Of a DNA stretch of 64,000 bases, positions 18,088 through 29,045 are shown piece after piece; within the stretch, counting starts at the first letter, position 1, and every line of letters begins with the position of its first letter. Position numbers and translations under genes: made by a program. Source of the stretch: Cordylochernes scorpioides (taxonomy: Eukaryota; Arthropoda; Arachnida; Pseudoscorpiones; Chernetidae); contig CP092863.1 in assembly GCA_030710605.1 (NCBI GenBank), positions 58,072,899-58,136,898 of the forward strand, written 5' to 3'. Below the pieces are notes generated by a model. The model was not told the DNA's origin. It ran no database searches and saw nothing but the letters and a program-made list of their open reading frames with translations.

Positions 18088-19161
18088 ATTGGTGGAGATG
18101 CTAGTTCCGACCCAGTAGTCCTGAATCCCAACATCGACATCCCCAAGTATGATGGAACGGAAGACCCTCGCCCATGGATTGAATCTCTTGAAGAAATTGG
18201 CTTCCTGTACCATTGGGCAGACTACATTATCTCTCGTTATGCTGCCATGAATATGATTGGTAGCGCCAAAACCTGGCTGAACCTACACAAGATAAGTTTC
18301 ACCAGCTGGGAAAATTTCAAGAGCCGCCTAATTGAGGATTTTGCCTCAGACGCCAACAAAGAAGAAATGAAGATGAGACTAAACAGGATGCAACAGTGGA
18401 ATGAACCTGCAATCAGGTTCGCAGAGGATATCCTTGTACTGTGCAACAAGGTCGACCCCCAAATGGAAGAAGAGACTAAAATAAACTGGGTTATTGGAGG
18501 GTTAAAGAAAGAGTACTCTTTTGCCCTTCACCTAAACCCTCCTAAAAATACCAATGAACTTCTAGAAATTTGTAAAAAGCTGGATTTGTTCGAAAATAAT
18601 TACCAAGAACGTGCAGAAAAATCAAGAGCTCTATATATTGGACCACGCTCTCCTCGTCCCCATCATCAAGAGCAATGGAAGAATGCTACGTCGTTCAGAA
18701 GACCATATCAGAACACCTACAAGCCCCAGGCCCCCGCTCCGAGGTACTACCAAAACACCTCCAAGCCCCAGGCCCCCACTCCGAGGTACTACCAGAACAA
18801 GCCTCTGCCCCAGGTATCTGCCCCTAGACGATCTTACACTCCCAATCCTGAGCCAAAACCGGTCTACCCAAGTAAAACATACAATAAGAATTCAAATTCA
18901 AATAGGAATAGGACAGAAGACGGGAGACCAATATGTTTCAAGTGTAACAAGCCAGGACACGTAGCGCGGTATTGCAGAGTCAAGTTTGTGAGGATCGTAG
19001 AAGAGGACCCCTCAGTTTCCCAAGACAAGAGTCAAGAAAATCTTCAAATGGACGAAAGAAAAGATTATACACGGCCTCGCCTCTATGCGGATGTTTGTAA
19101 TGACACACAAACGAATATTCCTACACGGAATAGATATTCCGTGTTGGAAGATTTAAACTAA
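17998..19161 (+). CDS. gag: Gag polyprotein, Gypsy element
   Basis: 387 codons, uninterrupted. Residues about 40-210 form the capsid-like domain (NIDIPKYDGTEDPRPWIESL, later AKTWLNLHK...WENFKSRLIEDF, then WVIGGLKKEYSF), the usual arthropod Gypsy Gag pattern. Residues about 235-280 are Pro/Gln/Tyr-rich with tandem PQAP-PRYYQN units. A CCHC zinc knuckle, CFKCNKPGHVARYC, occupies residues 313-326 and would bind element RNA. The protein would assemble particles in the cytoplasm. The first 30 residues come from the LTR. Ends at 19161, with pol in a different register downstream. The only intact retroviral-type Gag here. Confidence 0.9.
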   Translation: MVETRSGKMQDPAQERIKAEESVKPQPGATIGGDASSDPVVLNPNIDIPKYDGTEDPRPWIESLEEIGFLYHWADYIISRYAAMNMIGSAKTWLNLHKISFTSWENFKSRLIEDFASDANKEEMKMRLNRMQQWNEPAIRFAEDILVLCNKVDPQMEEETKINWVIGGLKKEYSFALHLNPPKNTNELLEICKKLDLFENNYQERAEKSRALYIGPRSPRPHHQEQWKNATSFRRPYQNTYKPQAPAPRYYQNTSKPQAPTPRYYQNKPLPQVSAPRRSYTPNPEPKPVYPSKTYNKNSNSNRNRTEDGRPICFKCNKPGHVARYCRVKFVRIVEEDPSVSQDKSQENLQMDERKDYTRPRLYADVCNDTQTNIPTRNRYSVLEDLN

Positions 19162-19217
19162 GTGTCGCGCCTGATTCCTTCAATCAAAGCAAGTCGACCA
19201 TAAATGGAATTAGAAAG

Positions 19218-19793
19218 TTGGACCCTAGGTACAAAATTAATATTAATGTGGACAAGATAGGGTTATGCAAAGCTTTGATTGATACAGGCGCCGATCTTTC
19301 AGTGGTCGACCTAAGGACAGCACTTTTTGCTGGCCGTGAAATAAATAGTCTCACTAAAACATGTTCAGGATCCGATGGGAAAAAATTAGATATGGTAGGT
19401 AGCATTATTTTAGATTTAAAAATTGATGACACTGAATTATCCCACGAATTTGTAGTAATGTACGCGCATCTACGAACTCTTATTCTTGGACGAGATTTCC
19501 TTAAAAAAATGAATGCTAAAATTGATTGTAAACGAGAAACGATAAAATATAATTTGATGAGTAATCATGACGTAAGCAATTATGATCTAAAAAAAATAAA
19601 GAGCTCTACAGATACCGTTATACCTAAGCTATCTATTAAATTGATTAGGGCCTCAATAGAAGCAGAGGATGGGGAATATGTCATCGAAGAGAACAACAAA
19701 ATGACTCAAACAAATGGTCTTCGATTGGCAAGAAGTTTGCTTACTGTCACGGATAAGAAAACTCATATCTGGATAACGAACCCTTATCCTTGA
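19218..19793 (+). CDS. pro: Aspartic protease region, Gypsy element
   Basis: 191 codons in the -1 register relative to gag. The catalytic motif ALIDTGAD is near residues 19-26 and a second conserved ILGRDFL near residue 90, the paired signature of retropepsin-type proteases that cleave the Gag-Pol precursor. The frame is closed by TGA at 19791-19793, shortly before the reverse transcriptase region resumes in the same register. That stop is probably a mutation. About 56 nt separate it from gag. Confidence 0.85.
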   Translation: MDPRYKININVDKIGLCKALIDTGADLSVVDLRTALFAGREINSLTKTCSGSDGKKLDMVGSIILDLKIDDTELSHEFVVMYAHLRTLILGRDFLKKMNAKIDCKRETIKYNLMSNHDVSNYDLKKIKSSTDTVIPKLSIKLIRASIEAEDGEYVIEENNKMTQTNGLRLARSLLTVTDKKTHIWITNPYP

Positions 19794-19805
19794 CCTTTAA
19801 AAATC

Positions 19806-22634
19806 ATGAAAGACCAAACATTGGCTTATGGAAGTCTTCCTGCAGAGGTAAATTTTATAGAGAATATAGAGAAGCAGAATGAAAATGACGAAATACAATT
19901 TCAAATAAACAAAAATTTATCATTTAAAGAACAAGAGAGGTTAAAACAAATTTTGGCCAAGTATACTGATTTGTTCTCATCGAGGTTAGGCAGGACCAAT
20001 TTTGCAAAACATCAGATTCATACAGAAGACGCAAAACCGATAAAGCACAAGCCTTACAGGGTAAGTGCTAAGGAACGAACCATCATAAAGGATCAAATAG
20101 ACGAGATGCTTGAAGAAGGAATAATTAGACCATCTTCAAGTCCCTGGTCCTTTCCCGTTATATTGGTCAAAAAACGAGATGGCAAATACAGATTTTGTGT
20201 GAATTACAGGAAATTAAATGAAGTAACAGTGAAGGGGATGTTTATCCAATCCCAAGAATTGATGATGTAATGGATTCTCTCCAAGGATCCAAGTACTTCT
20301 CAGCAATAGATCTCAAATCGGGATATTGGCAAGTCGAAATTGAAGAGAGAGACAAAGAGAAGACGGCTTTCACTACGGCACATGGGTTATATGAATTCAA
20401 CGTGATGCCTTTTGGACTTTGTAACGCGCCTGCTACCTTTGAGAGAAATATGGAGAATATGCTTGGAAATCTGAGATGGCAAATTTGTTTGTGTTATCTG
20501 GATGATGTTATCATATATAGCCCGGATTTTCCAACGCACCTCAAAAGACTCGAAGCTGTTTTTAGATGTTTTCGTGAATCTAATTTAAGATTAAACGACA
20601 AAAAATGCTGATTTTTTTTTTGAAGAATTGGAGATTCTCGGCTATATAACGAGCAAACATGGTATAAAACCCGCGGAACATAACATCAAAGCTATCAGAA
20701 ATTTTCCTCGGCCCACAAAGGTCAAAGAAGTACAATCATTTTTGGGAATGTGCTCATATTATAGAAAATTTATCAAAGATTTCTCAAAAATTGCTGACCC
20801 TTTGACCAACCTTATTAAAAAAAGTGTATCATTTACCTGGACAGAAAGGCAAGAGGAAGCGTTTCAAACCCTAAAAACAGCACTTTTAAGTCCACCAATC
20901 TTAGGGAACTTCAATCCAAATGCGCCTACTTATATTCATACTGATGCGTCCAACATCGGCATAGGTGCAACTCTTGTCCAAGACATCGGTGGTGAAGAGA
21001 AGGTGATCTCATATTTGAGTCGTACCCTGAGTAAAGCGGAGCAAAATTATTCAACCACTGAAAAAGAATGTCTGGCCGTTGTCTGGTCAATGTCAAAATT
21101 ACGACCCTACCTTTATGGAAGACACTTTAAAATAGTAACAGACCATCACGCCTTATGCTGGCTCAAAAACTTGAAGGATCCAACAGGTCGATTGGCAAGA
21201 TGGGCGTTGAAAATTCAAGAATATGACTTCGATATAATACATAAATCGGGAAAGAAGCATCTGGACGCCGATGGCTTATCTAGGGGACCCTTACCAGAAA
21301 CTGATTGGGATGAGGATTTTGAAAGGCTATTTTTAAATCAAATAACAGACGAAGAGGATAAATTTATCGAAAGTGTTAAGAAAAACCTTAATGGAAGCAG
21401 GCGATCAATTGCGCAAAACTTTAAAGAAGAAGATGGATGCCTCTTTAAGAAAAACGCGAACCCTGAAGGCAGGGCGTGGTTGCTTGTGGTTCCAGAGAAG
21501 AAAAAAGAGAGAAATTATGAAAGAATATCACAATCATATGTCGAATGGCCATCTGGGCGTCGCCAGAACCATGTACCGAATAAAGAGTAAATACTTTTGG
21601 CCATCCATGCTAAAGGATGTCTAAGTATTCGTTAAGACGTGTCACCTTTGCCAAAGTAGGAAAGGCTCAAACCAATTACCTTCTGGACTACTACAGCCCA
21701 TCCCCCCAGCCAACTTTCCTTTCGAAAGAATTGGAATTGACTTTGTTGGTCCACTGCCATCTACGAAAAACAGGAAAAAATGGATAATCGTGCTGACGGA
21801 CTACTACACTAGATATGCAGAAACAAGAGCAGTCTCGGAAGCAACAGTGAAAGAAGTTTCTAAATTTCTAGTAGAGGATATTTTTCTCCGGCACGGGGAG
21901 CCCCACAATATCTTATTAGTGACAGAGGCTCTCAATTTACCAGTAATTTAATGAAAGAGGTGATGAAAACGTGCAAGATTAAACATTTCTTCACAACGAG
22001 CTATCATCCCCAGACTAATGGATTGACAGAGCGGTTAAATAGAACATTGATCAATATGCTCAGTATGTATGTGAACACTGATCAGAAGAATTGGGACGAA
22101 ATACTCCCATTCATCACTCACGCTTACAATACTACAATTCAGGAAACCACAGGATATTCTCCCTTTTTCCTGATGTTTGGAAGAGAACCCACGTCTCTTT
22201 TGGACGACAGGAATATCTCGGTGGACATTGACAAGGATGATTATGATGAATACATAAAACATCACTTAGACAAAATAAACAGAACAAGAAAATTAGTTAT
22301 TAACAACACAATAAAGACTCAAGAAAGAATGAAAAAGAACTATGACAAGAAACACATGGAAAGAAGCTACGAACCAGGAGAATTAGTAGCAGTTTGGACA
22401 CCAATTAGGAAAATAGGAAAGTGTGAGAAACTACTGAGAAAATATTTTGGCCCATATAGAATATTAAAGAAGCTGTCCAACGTAAATTACTTGATTGAAC
22501 CAAAAGATAATCCTGGCCAAGACCCATTGATTGTCCATGTCTCAAGAATCAAACCCTATTTTGAAAGAATTGATGAGGTCAATCACGAGGACGTGACGAC
22601 CTCTGGAGAGGGGGAAGTGTTACATCATGATTAA
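19806..22634 (+). pseudogene. pol: Reverse transcriptase, RNase H and integrase, frameshifted
   Basis: The open stretches 19806-20270, 20270-20611, 20628-21590 and 21951-22634 lie in more than one register. RT is clear: SSPWSFPVILVKKRDGKYRF, AIDLKSGYWQVEI, MPFGLCNAPATFER and catalytic YLDDVI near 20497-20514. RNase H: IHTDASNIGIGATL, TEKECLAVVW, TDHHALCWL. Integrase: zinc-finger segment near 21540-21660, GIDFVGPLPS, a plus-strand DYYTRYAE region, and the C-terminal WTPIRKIGKCEKLLRKYFGP. Breaks occur near 20235, 20611, 21590, 21624 and 21920, so no functional enzyme can be made. Confidence 0.9.
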
Positions 22635-22959
22635 TGGCGTATTTATTATATTATTTTTAATATATTTGAAATTTAAATTATATATTTATTTATTTTTATA
22701 TAAAATATTCTATGATATTTATTTAAAACAGATTATTTAGATTATCATCATTTGTATTTAGGTACACGTGTGACTTCACTGCTCTCTTTGATGTGAGGAA
22801 ATATATAAATTATTCTGGAGGCTACTTAAAGTAGACTTATCTCATTATTCCCTTATATAAATTTGTAGGATGGTTGAAACACGCTCTGGTAAGATGCAAG
22901 ACCCAGCACAGGAGAGAATCAAGGCTGAAGAGTCTGCCAAGCCGCAACCTGGCGCAACA
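22618..22959 (+). repeat. 3' LTR, Gypsy element
   Basis: 342 bp. Near-identical to the 5' LTR, including the 30-codon gag start at its end, after which unrelated sequence (TATATAGAGAG) begins. Confidence 0.9.
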
Positions 22960-23800
22960 ATATATAGAGAGAGAAAAGGGTTTTTTACCGAAATAATTAT
23001 TTAAGGGATTTCGATCGATCCTGTAATGTAATGTAAAGCTGACAGGCGTGGAGTTTCATAGTGCCTAAGGTAGTCCACATCCCAAATACTCAGCGTGAAA
23101 CACCTCGCTAGCGCCTTTTTGGTTCTCTGTGAAAACTGTGAAAGAAACATAAAACGAATATCTCTGTGATTAATTTCAAGCAATTGTAATATAGAGCTTT
23201 AAGTTTAAAGAGACCTTTTAAATACGTATATAAAGTCTTTCAATTTTATATGAAATCTTTTAAGCATTGAAAAACGTTTTTAAAATTAATAAAAACTTTT
23301 TTTTAAATTCGAAAATAATTTCAATTGTATTATATATAATTTTAATTTGAATATATATATATATAAATTTGAATATAAGTGAAAGACAAATTGTAAATTC
23401 TCTTCAATACGTTCTTATATATTATTAGATTGAGTATATTGAAATTTTGAGATATAAAGCATATAAAATGATTTATAACATATGATATTGAATTTGTAAA
23501 TCATCCGAGACAGAGAATATTAATTTAAATATTTTTTTTTACTCAGAATATTTTCTTATTGTTTCTCTTATTTTTTGTTACTATGTTGGTGATCGTTTTG
23601 ATCGAAATAATTTGCTCTGTTAACCTTATGTTCGGCTTCTTTAATTTTTCTACGTGACATTTTCGTGAAGATGCTGGGTAGATCAGGGAAGATAAACAAA
23701 GATTACCAGCAGACCTTGAGGCCATTGGTGCTGTGAACAACAATTTCCGCAACTGACTCCAGGATTCGCACGCCTTGTTAAAGCTAGAATGTTGTATATA
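22960..23800. other. Unassigned AT-rich intronic DNA
   Basis: No coding signal or repeat was identified; TA-rich tracts at 23344-23363. Confidence 0.4.
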
Positions 23801-25219
23801 CACTGCGTGACATTGAAAATGGAAAACCAAGAAATAGTGGCCAGAAAGTGATGAAACTCGGCAGACAGAGAGAGACAGGGACGAACAATAAGTGATCTTT
23901 ATTTCAAAATGATAGTCATAATACAGAGCGAGAACGGCGTCGGCTTAGCAGCAAGTAGGACCACCGCGGACGGCGATGCACGCAGCAACACGTCTAGGTA
24001 GAGAGTCAATCGGAGTACGGATGGCGTCCTGAGGGATGGCTCTCCATTCCCTCTCAACCATTTGCCACAGTTCGTCTTCTGAACGTGGCTGTGGCAAGGC
24101 ATGCAAACGGCGTCCAATGATGTCCCAGACGTGCTCGATTGGTGAGAGATCAGGAGAGTACGGTGGCCAGGGAAGCATCTGTACATCTTGCAGAGCTTGT
24201 TGGCTAATGCGAGCAGTGTGCGGTCGGGCGTTATCCTGCTGATAAAGGGCATTGGGTACCCCCTGAAGGTAGGGGAGTGTCACCGGTCGCAGCACATCAT
24301 CAACGTATCGTTGGGCCGTCATAGTGCCCTGAATACGAAGTAAAGGTGACCTGGAATCATACGCGATTGCGCCCCAAACCATGATTCCACGTTGTCGCAC
24401 GGTGGGGCGTTCCACAATTGCTGCCGGATTGGACCTTTCTCCACGTCGACGCCACACGCGTACACGGCGACTATCACTGGACAAGCAGAAACGCGACTTA
24501 TCTGAGAACACGACCCTGTGCCATTATGTCATCCACGTCGATCTAGCCCGGCACCATTCCAAACGTTGGCGCCTATTCGGTGGGGTCAATGGCAGTCTTC
24601 TTAGCGGACGGCATGAGTGCAAGCCATTAGCAACCAATCGACGGGAAATGGTTCTGGTCGAGATGGAATGATCTAGGGTGTCTTGCACATGTTGCAGGAT
24701 GGCGGTACAAGTGGCTTGTGGGGCCGCCACTGCTTGTCGAAGGATACGCCGATCCACACGTGCTGACGTCACTCTGGTTGCACCGACATTCCTATAAATT
24801 GCCACATTTCCTTGTTCCAACCATCTTCTCCACAGTCGGTGCACCGTGGACGCACCAAGGTGTGTATCCGCTGCGATTTGACGTATGGACCAACCTGCCC
24901 TTTTCAGTCCGATCACCATTCTCCTCGTAAAAGCGTCTGTCTGCTTGAACTGCCTCCGTTTACGATGACCTGGCATTCTCTGTTATTACATGTGTCTTTT
25001 GACACAAGAACAAAATTTCTACAATGATTTTCCTTGAAGAAATAACGACACGAATACTGTCCTTTCTGCAAGTTCCTTCCCTTATATCTTACTCCATGTG
25101 CGCACGAGGGCTGCGCATTTTACATCATTTGCATAACTCGGTTAGGCGCGTCTACCCTGAAATTTGCATAATTTTCTGGCCACTATTTCTTGGTGTTCCA
25201 TTTTCAATGTCACGCAGTG
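23801..25219 (-). mobile_element. Tc1-like DNA transposon, full length (copy 1)
   Basis: 1,419 bp bounded by TA. The inverted ends begin CACTGCGTGACATTGAAAAT and match for about 45 bp. It carries one transposase gene on the minus strand with a single nonsense lesion. The other copy of the family (32504-33921) is 1,418 bp and almost identical, so the family moved recently. Confidence 0.95.
23945..24976 (-). pseudogene. Tc1-family transposase, one nonsense mutation
   Basis: Minus strand from the ATG at 24976 to the stop at 23945. The N-terminal paired-type DNA-binding domain (FTRRMVIGLKRAGWSIRQIA, then GASTVHRLWRRW) binds the terminal repeats. The catalytic domain has FSDKSRFCL (first Asp), QQDNARPHTA (second Asp) and SPDLSPIEHVWD (Glu). 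By my count 32 residues separate the last Asp and Glu; most Tc1 transposases have 34. Translation stops at TAA near 24522-24524, where the other copy has GAA. The rest of the frame is open. A mobile-element gene in an intron, not a host gene. Confidence 0.92.
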
Positions 25220-25232
25220 TATATTAATTAAT

Positions 25233-25420
25233 TGTTACCACAGAGTGTGTGTAAGCTCACAGGTAAATAGGCGCTAACCGAAACAAAAAAAAAAAAGTTC
25301 CTTGGTTTAATATTAGTTTCCCTTTTATATTTTGTTCTCTCTCTTGTAAATCAATAAATATAATATTTAATTAATAATTATTGGAATCAGTTTCATTAAT
25401 AATTCTAAGCAAAGTCAACA
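25233..25420 (+). repeat. Probable Copia 5' LTR
   Basis: 188 bp, TG...CA, directly before the tRNA-Met primer site. There is no second copy to confirm the ends. Confidence 0.65.
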
Positions 25421-25673
25421 ATTGGTAGCAGAGCGTGGTTATTTGATATAAAGCTTAAAAGCGAAAATATTTAATCTGAAGATTAAGCAAGAAGTTTATT
25501 CTGATCGGTAAACTGAAGCACTTCTATAAGAATATTATAGGTATTTATATAGATTAAGTTAAATTATATCTATTTATTTCATTTTTAAAAGCTACCCAAT
25601 ATTTAAATAAATTTAAAATATATATTTGTTTTTAAATTATATTGGTTTGTTTATATTAGCTCAAAAGGCGAAA

Positions 25674-26404
25674 ATGGCTGAATATAAATTTTTATCCCAA
25701 ACAAAAATTGAACCATTAACAGGAACAAATTATCAAATTTGGCCGTTGAAAATCGGCGCAGTTCTGTGAGAGGAAGAAAATTATTTAAATGTGTAATTTC
25801 CGAACCAGAACCTGATATGGAAGACAAAAGTTCTTGAGAGATTTGGAGTGATAAAAATGATGAAGCATTTGGGATAATCATCACTACGTTGACAAATGAA
25901 CAAGCTGGAATGTTCATAGGAAAAACAAATGCTAAGAGGGTATGGGTCTCACTGAGAAAAACATACGCAGGCAATTTGGAAGATAAAATTATTGATATAG
26001 GCTTAGAATTAAAGAAGATTAGAATGAAAGATAAAATGAAACTGTAGATGAATATATAACAAGGGCAAAAAATATTGCTGCTAGAAGTTCATCATTAGGG
26101 CATCAATTTATCATTCATATTGTCAGAGGCATACATCCAAAGTATGAAAATATTGCTATTGTCTTACGATCAAAGAGAGAGGCAATAATATAAGAGATTC
26201 AACAAACTCTAAGGGAAGAGGGTCGAGAAGAAATATGAGATTAAATCAATCAGTTGAGAATGGGCATGAACAAGCATACAGAATTAAAGATAGAAAAGTT
26301 AAAAAATTTCAGCCAAAAAGATGTTTTGTTTGTAATAAAAAGGGACATCTAGCTAATGATTGCTGGTTTCGAGATAAACAGAAACAAGGATACCAAAAGA
26401 AATG
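25674..26404 (+). pseudogene. gag: Copia Gag with zinc knuckle, broken
   Basis: Starts at ATG 25674 (MAEYKFLSQTKIEPLTGTNY), the usual Copia opening where Gag meets 'L-x-G-x-N-Y-x-x-W'. At least three in-frame stops (near 25768, 25836, 26192) and a frameshift interrupt it. A CCHC knuckle RCFVCNKKGHLANDCW lies near 26320-26370. The protein is dead. Confidence 0.8.
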
Positions 26405-26456
26405 AACTTCTGGTTATAGAAATCACAAATACAGTAGGGAACATTCAGATAACCTA

Positions 26457-27270
26457 GTGGATACTATGAAAAGTGGATTTAATGAGCAAGCATTTACAAC
26501 ATATGTAAAAGAATTTGAAAATTCACCAGATGGGAGAAATGATAGGCAAATATGGTGTATAGATTCAGGATGCACCGCATATTTAACCCCAAACATAACT
26601 TTGATTGAAAATGTGGTAGATTATGAAAGTGAAATCAACCTAGCTGAGAAGGGCAAAACTACCCAAGCCACAGCCAAAGGAGATATGAGACTTACTACAT
26701 GCACAAGTGAAGGCCAAGAAAATATTCGCATCAAAGATATCTTACATGTATTAAATTTAAGTAATAATTTCCTGTCAGTATACGAATTAGTCAACAAAGG
26801 AAATTCAGTTATTTTCAATAAGAATGGAGCAAAAATTTATAATGAAGGGAATGATTTAGTTGCTGAAGCATATATTAAAGATAGAATGTTTATGATGGAA
26901 ACAAAACTAAGAAATGTACCAATAGCAAAAATGAAAATGTCATGGTTATAAATACACATTTATCAAATAAAAATAGCAATATAAGTTTATGGCATAAAAG
27001 ATTAAACCATATAAATGAAGAATACATGAAAAAAATGATTCAAGGACATATTGTAAGAGGATTTGGATCTAAAATTTGAAAGGTTACCAGAGTGCGAAGC
27101 ATGCATAATAGAAAAACTGGTTCAGAAGCCATATAATATTACAGAAAATTATACATTTAAGCGCCTATATTTGATTCATATAGATTTATGTGGACCAATG
27201 CTACGTCAATCTTTAGGAGGATCTAAGTATTTTTTTTTTGTTATAGTAGATTATTTACATTATTTTTGAT
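26457..27270 (+). pseudogene. pol: Copia protease and integrase N terminus, broken
   Basis: An open frame of 164 codons (26457-26951) starts with the Copia protease signature WCIDSGCTAYLTPN (catalytic D-S-G). After a frameshift, the integrase zinc-binding segment LWHKRLNHINEEYM follows (26988-27030). Another shift leads to ECEACIIEK and HIDLCGPM, then GSKYFFFVIVD, the start of the integrase core. Sequence identity to Copia ends about 27270. Confidence 0.8.
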
Positions 27271-27600
27271 TTACCAAAGCCCTAACAGAAAATTTTCTTG
27301 ATGTAGTTTTCCATACATCAAATCTGTATAATTGTATGGGCACCATTTTTTTTTATTTTCTCTCAACCACTCAACAATTTTTTTTCCACCAACGCGAATT
27401 CACTTTTATTTCTCTTAATTATCTTTTTACTCTTATGATTTTTTATTATTATTTTGATTTCCCAAAGCCCTAACAGAAAATTCCCTTGATGTAGTTTTCC
27501 ATACATCAAGTCTGAATAATTGTATAGGCACCATTTTTTTCTCAACAACTCGACAATTTTTTCCACCAGCACAAATCGCTTTTACCTTTTTTGATTTCAT
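27268..27600. repeat. Direct duplication of about 150 bp at the Copia break
   Basis: The block starting TTACCAAAGCCCTAACAGAA (27269 onward) is repeated from about 27455, including the small hairpin TGATGTAGTTTTCCATACATCA and a CTCAAC-ACTC-ACAATTTTTT segment. Identity is about 90%. The Copia sequence stops at the first unit, so the duplication probably marks the deletion or recombination point. Confidence 0.75.
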
Positions 27601-27750
27601 TTTTGACACTTGTATATAGCCTCACAGTGCTCCCTAATTAATATTTCCCCACAAAATTACTTTCTCTTCCACAGAATTTAATTCAGGCTACCCCTTTTTG
27701 AATTCTTCATATGTAGGGGACGCATCTGTGATAATCTGTATATAGGATTA

Positions 27751-28362
27751 TGTAACCCCACCACAATCTATGTATAATGTATCGTCTAAAGCTTTAATAA
27801 AGGTTAGGCCTCGCGAGATGGGAAAGAAAAAGTACAGGATTGCATCATCCAGGAAGTAAAGGTTACTGCCTTGGACCCATAAAACTTAAGTTCAAAGGCC
27901 TTCTTCTTCCTGGAGGATTGCAATCATGGCGACAATGGAGGTACTGAGCCAATCACCTTTAAGCATGACAAATTAACAGCCAATCACCTTTAAGCATGAC
28001 AAATTAAGAGCGAATCACCAGAGAGCATGTGGAAGGATCTCAACCAATGAGAAGTTGAGAGAGTCGATGACGATTATCTCGGACAAGAAACAAAAAGAAG
28101 GTAGGTGACCGTGCTACGAGCTAGGTGTGCTCAACATAGGCTCCAGCCAAGGTAGTGTACGCTCCACCATGTGAAAGGCCAGCTACCTCCTCCAATCTCA
28201 TTCTTCTTCCAATCGCAAAGGTCTTTTCTACCCCATCCAAGTGTGTTCGTTCTTCCCCTGTGGAAAACCTTTATCATCCGACCAAGACTGCGAACAACCA
28301 CCAATCCAACTCCATATCCACCCAACTACACAATTCGACAGGAATTCCACAGCATTCCGACA
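27751..28362 (+). repeat. Possible solo LTR
   Basis: Starts TGTAACCCCACC and ends TTCCGACA. It holds AATAAA near 27796 and two tandem copies of a 31-bp unit (CAATCACCTTTAAGCATGAC...) near 27950-28010, as in promoter regions of LTRs. The flanking 4-bp sequences do not match, so the call is weak. Confidence 0.35.
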
Positions 28363-28364
28363 TA

Positions 28365-29045
28365 TATATTAAAATTAAAGAGAGCATATCGTGAACACGA
28401 GCACATGTGCTTTTTAGATGGCGCTCTGCCTAAAAAGCACATGTGCTCGTGGTCAGGATATGCTCTCTTTTTTTTTAATATCCACACCTGACCCAATTAT
28501 TATTTATTTTTTCTATTGTTTTTTCCTATATATATATGTCATAATTTGCCTAATGCCCAAGATATATAATTTATTTTCGCCATAATTGATATGTTAAAAT
28601 GTGAATACAAATTCACCTATCTATAAATCTGTACAAAATAAACGTGGAAGCCAGCGGGGCGAAGGCTACGGCACGCCGCCGCGCTCGCGCCTAACGAGGG
28701 TGGAACAAGTTCTTTTTCGAAGCTTACATGCACAAATTAATCTTGATTTAATTAATTAATCTTCTTGGTTTTTCACACACAGGAAGCCATTGGGATCAAA
28801 AAATATTTTTTGGTCGCAATGGTTCAGCCTACTCCACGCTGACGAGCTCCAAAAGCGCGAAACGCGTTCGTGGATGGCTTTTCTTGATTTATCAAGAAAT
28901 TGGGTTGGCCAAATATCAGGGAACAGGCTAAATCAATGTTTAGTTGATTTCTGTTCCACCAGATGGCGCTCTGCCTTCTGTAAAGCACATGTGCTCCTGG
29001 TCAGGATATGCCATTTTTAATATATATATATATATATATAATATG
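28365..29045 (+). mobile_element. PLE family A ends, second subfamily
   Basis: A 44-bp-arm palindrome (about 28378-28475, loop ATGGCGCTCTGC) is followed by a GC-rich block (28645-28700) and a complete ribozyme unit (28830-28880) with TTTTCTTGATTTATCAAGAA. A CCAGATGGCGCTCTGCC box ends near 28978 and a TA run at 29020-29042. The same end sequence is in the palindrome, so it is an inverted copy of this element's tail. Confidence 0.65.
28833..28874 (+). ncRNA. Hammerhead ribozyme, PLE family A variant
   Basis: Stem I UCCACG (28833-28838) with CGUGGA (28869-28874), six perfect pairs. Core CUGACGA (28839-28845). Stem II GCUC/GCGC with one U-C mismatch. GAAA at 28859-28862. Stem III AC/GU with loop GC. 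The cleavage triplet is GUU, allowed by the NUH rule though slower than GUC. Stem I differs at its outer pair from copies at 696 and 978 on both strands (U-A for A-U): a compensatory change. Confidence 0.82.

Larger units (their letters stand above)
17746..22959 (+). mobile_element. Gypsy LTR retrotransposon, near full length, decayed pol
   Basis: Two 342-bp LTRs (17746-18087, 22618-22959) begin TGTTACATC and end GCGCAACA, with ATAT on both outer flanks. They differ at only a handful of positions. PPT GGAGAGGGGGAAG abuts the 3' LTR, and TGGTGGAGATGC begins 2 bp after the 5' LTR in primer-binding position. Order of domains: Gag, protease, reverse transcriptase, RNase H, integrase, as in Gypsy/Metaviridae. 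Gag is intact; pol carries several frameshifts and stops. Unusually, the Gag start codon (17998) lies within the LTR. No env-like frame. Confidence 0.92.
25233..27290 (+). mobile_element. Copia LTR retrotransposon, 3'-truncated
   Basis: A probable 5' LTR (25233-25420, TGTTACC...GTCAACA) is followed 2 bp later by TGGTAGCAGAGC, complementary to the 3' end of initiator tRNA-Met, the standard Copia primer. Gag, protease and the start of integrase follow in Copia order (integrase before RT). The element breaks off within the integrase core near 27270; RT, RNase H and 3' LTR are missing. Many stops interrupt the frame. It begins 13 bp after the Tc1 copy. Confidence 0.85.
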
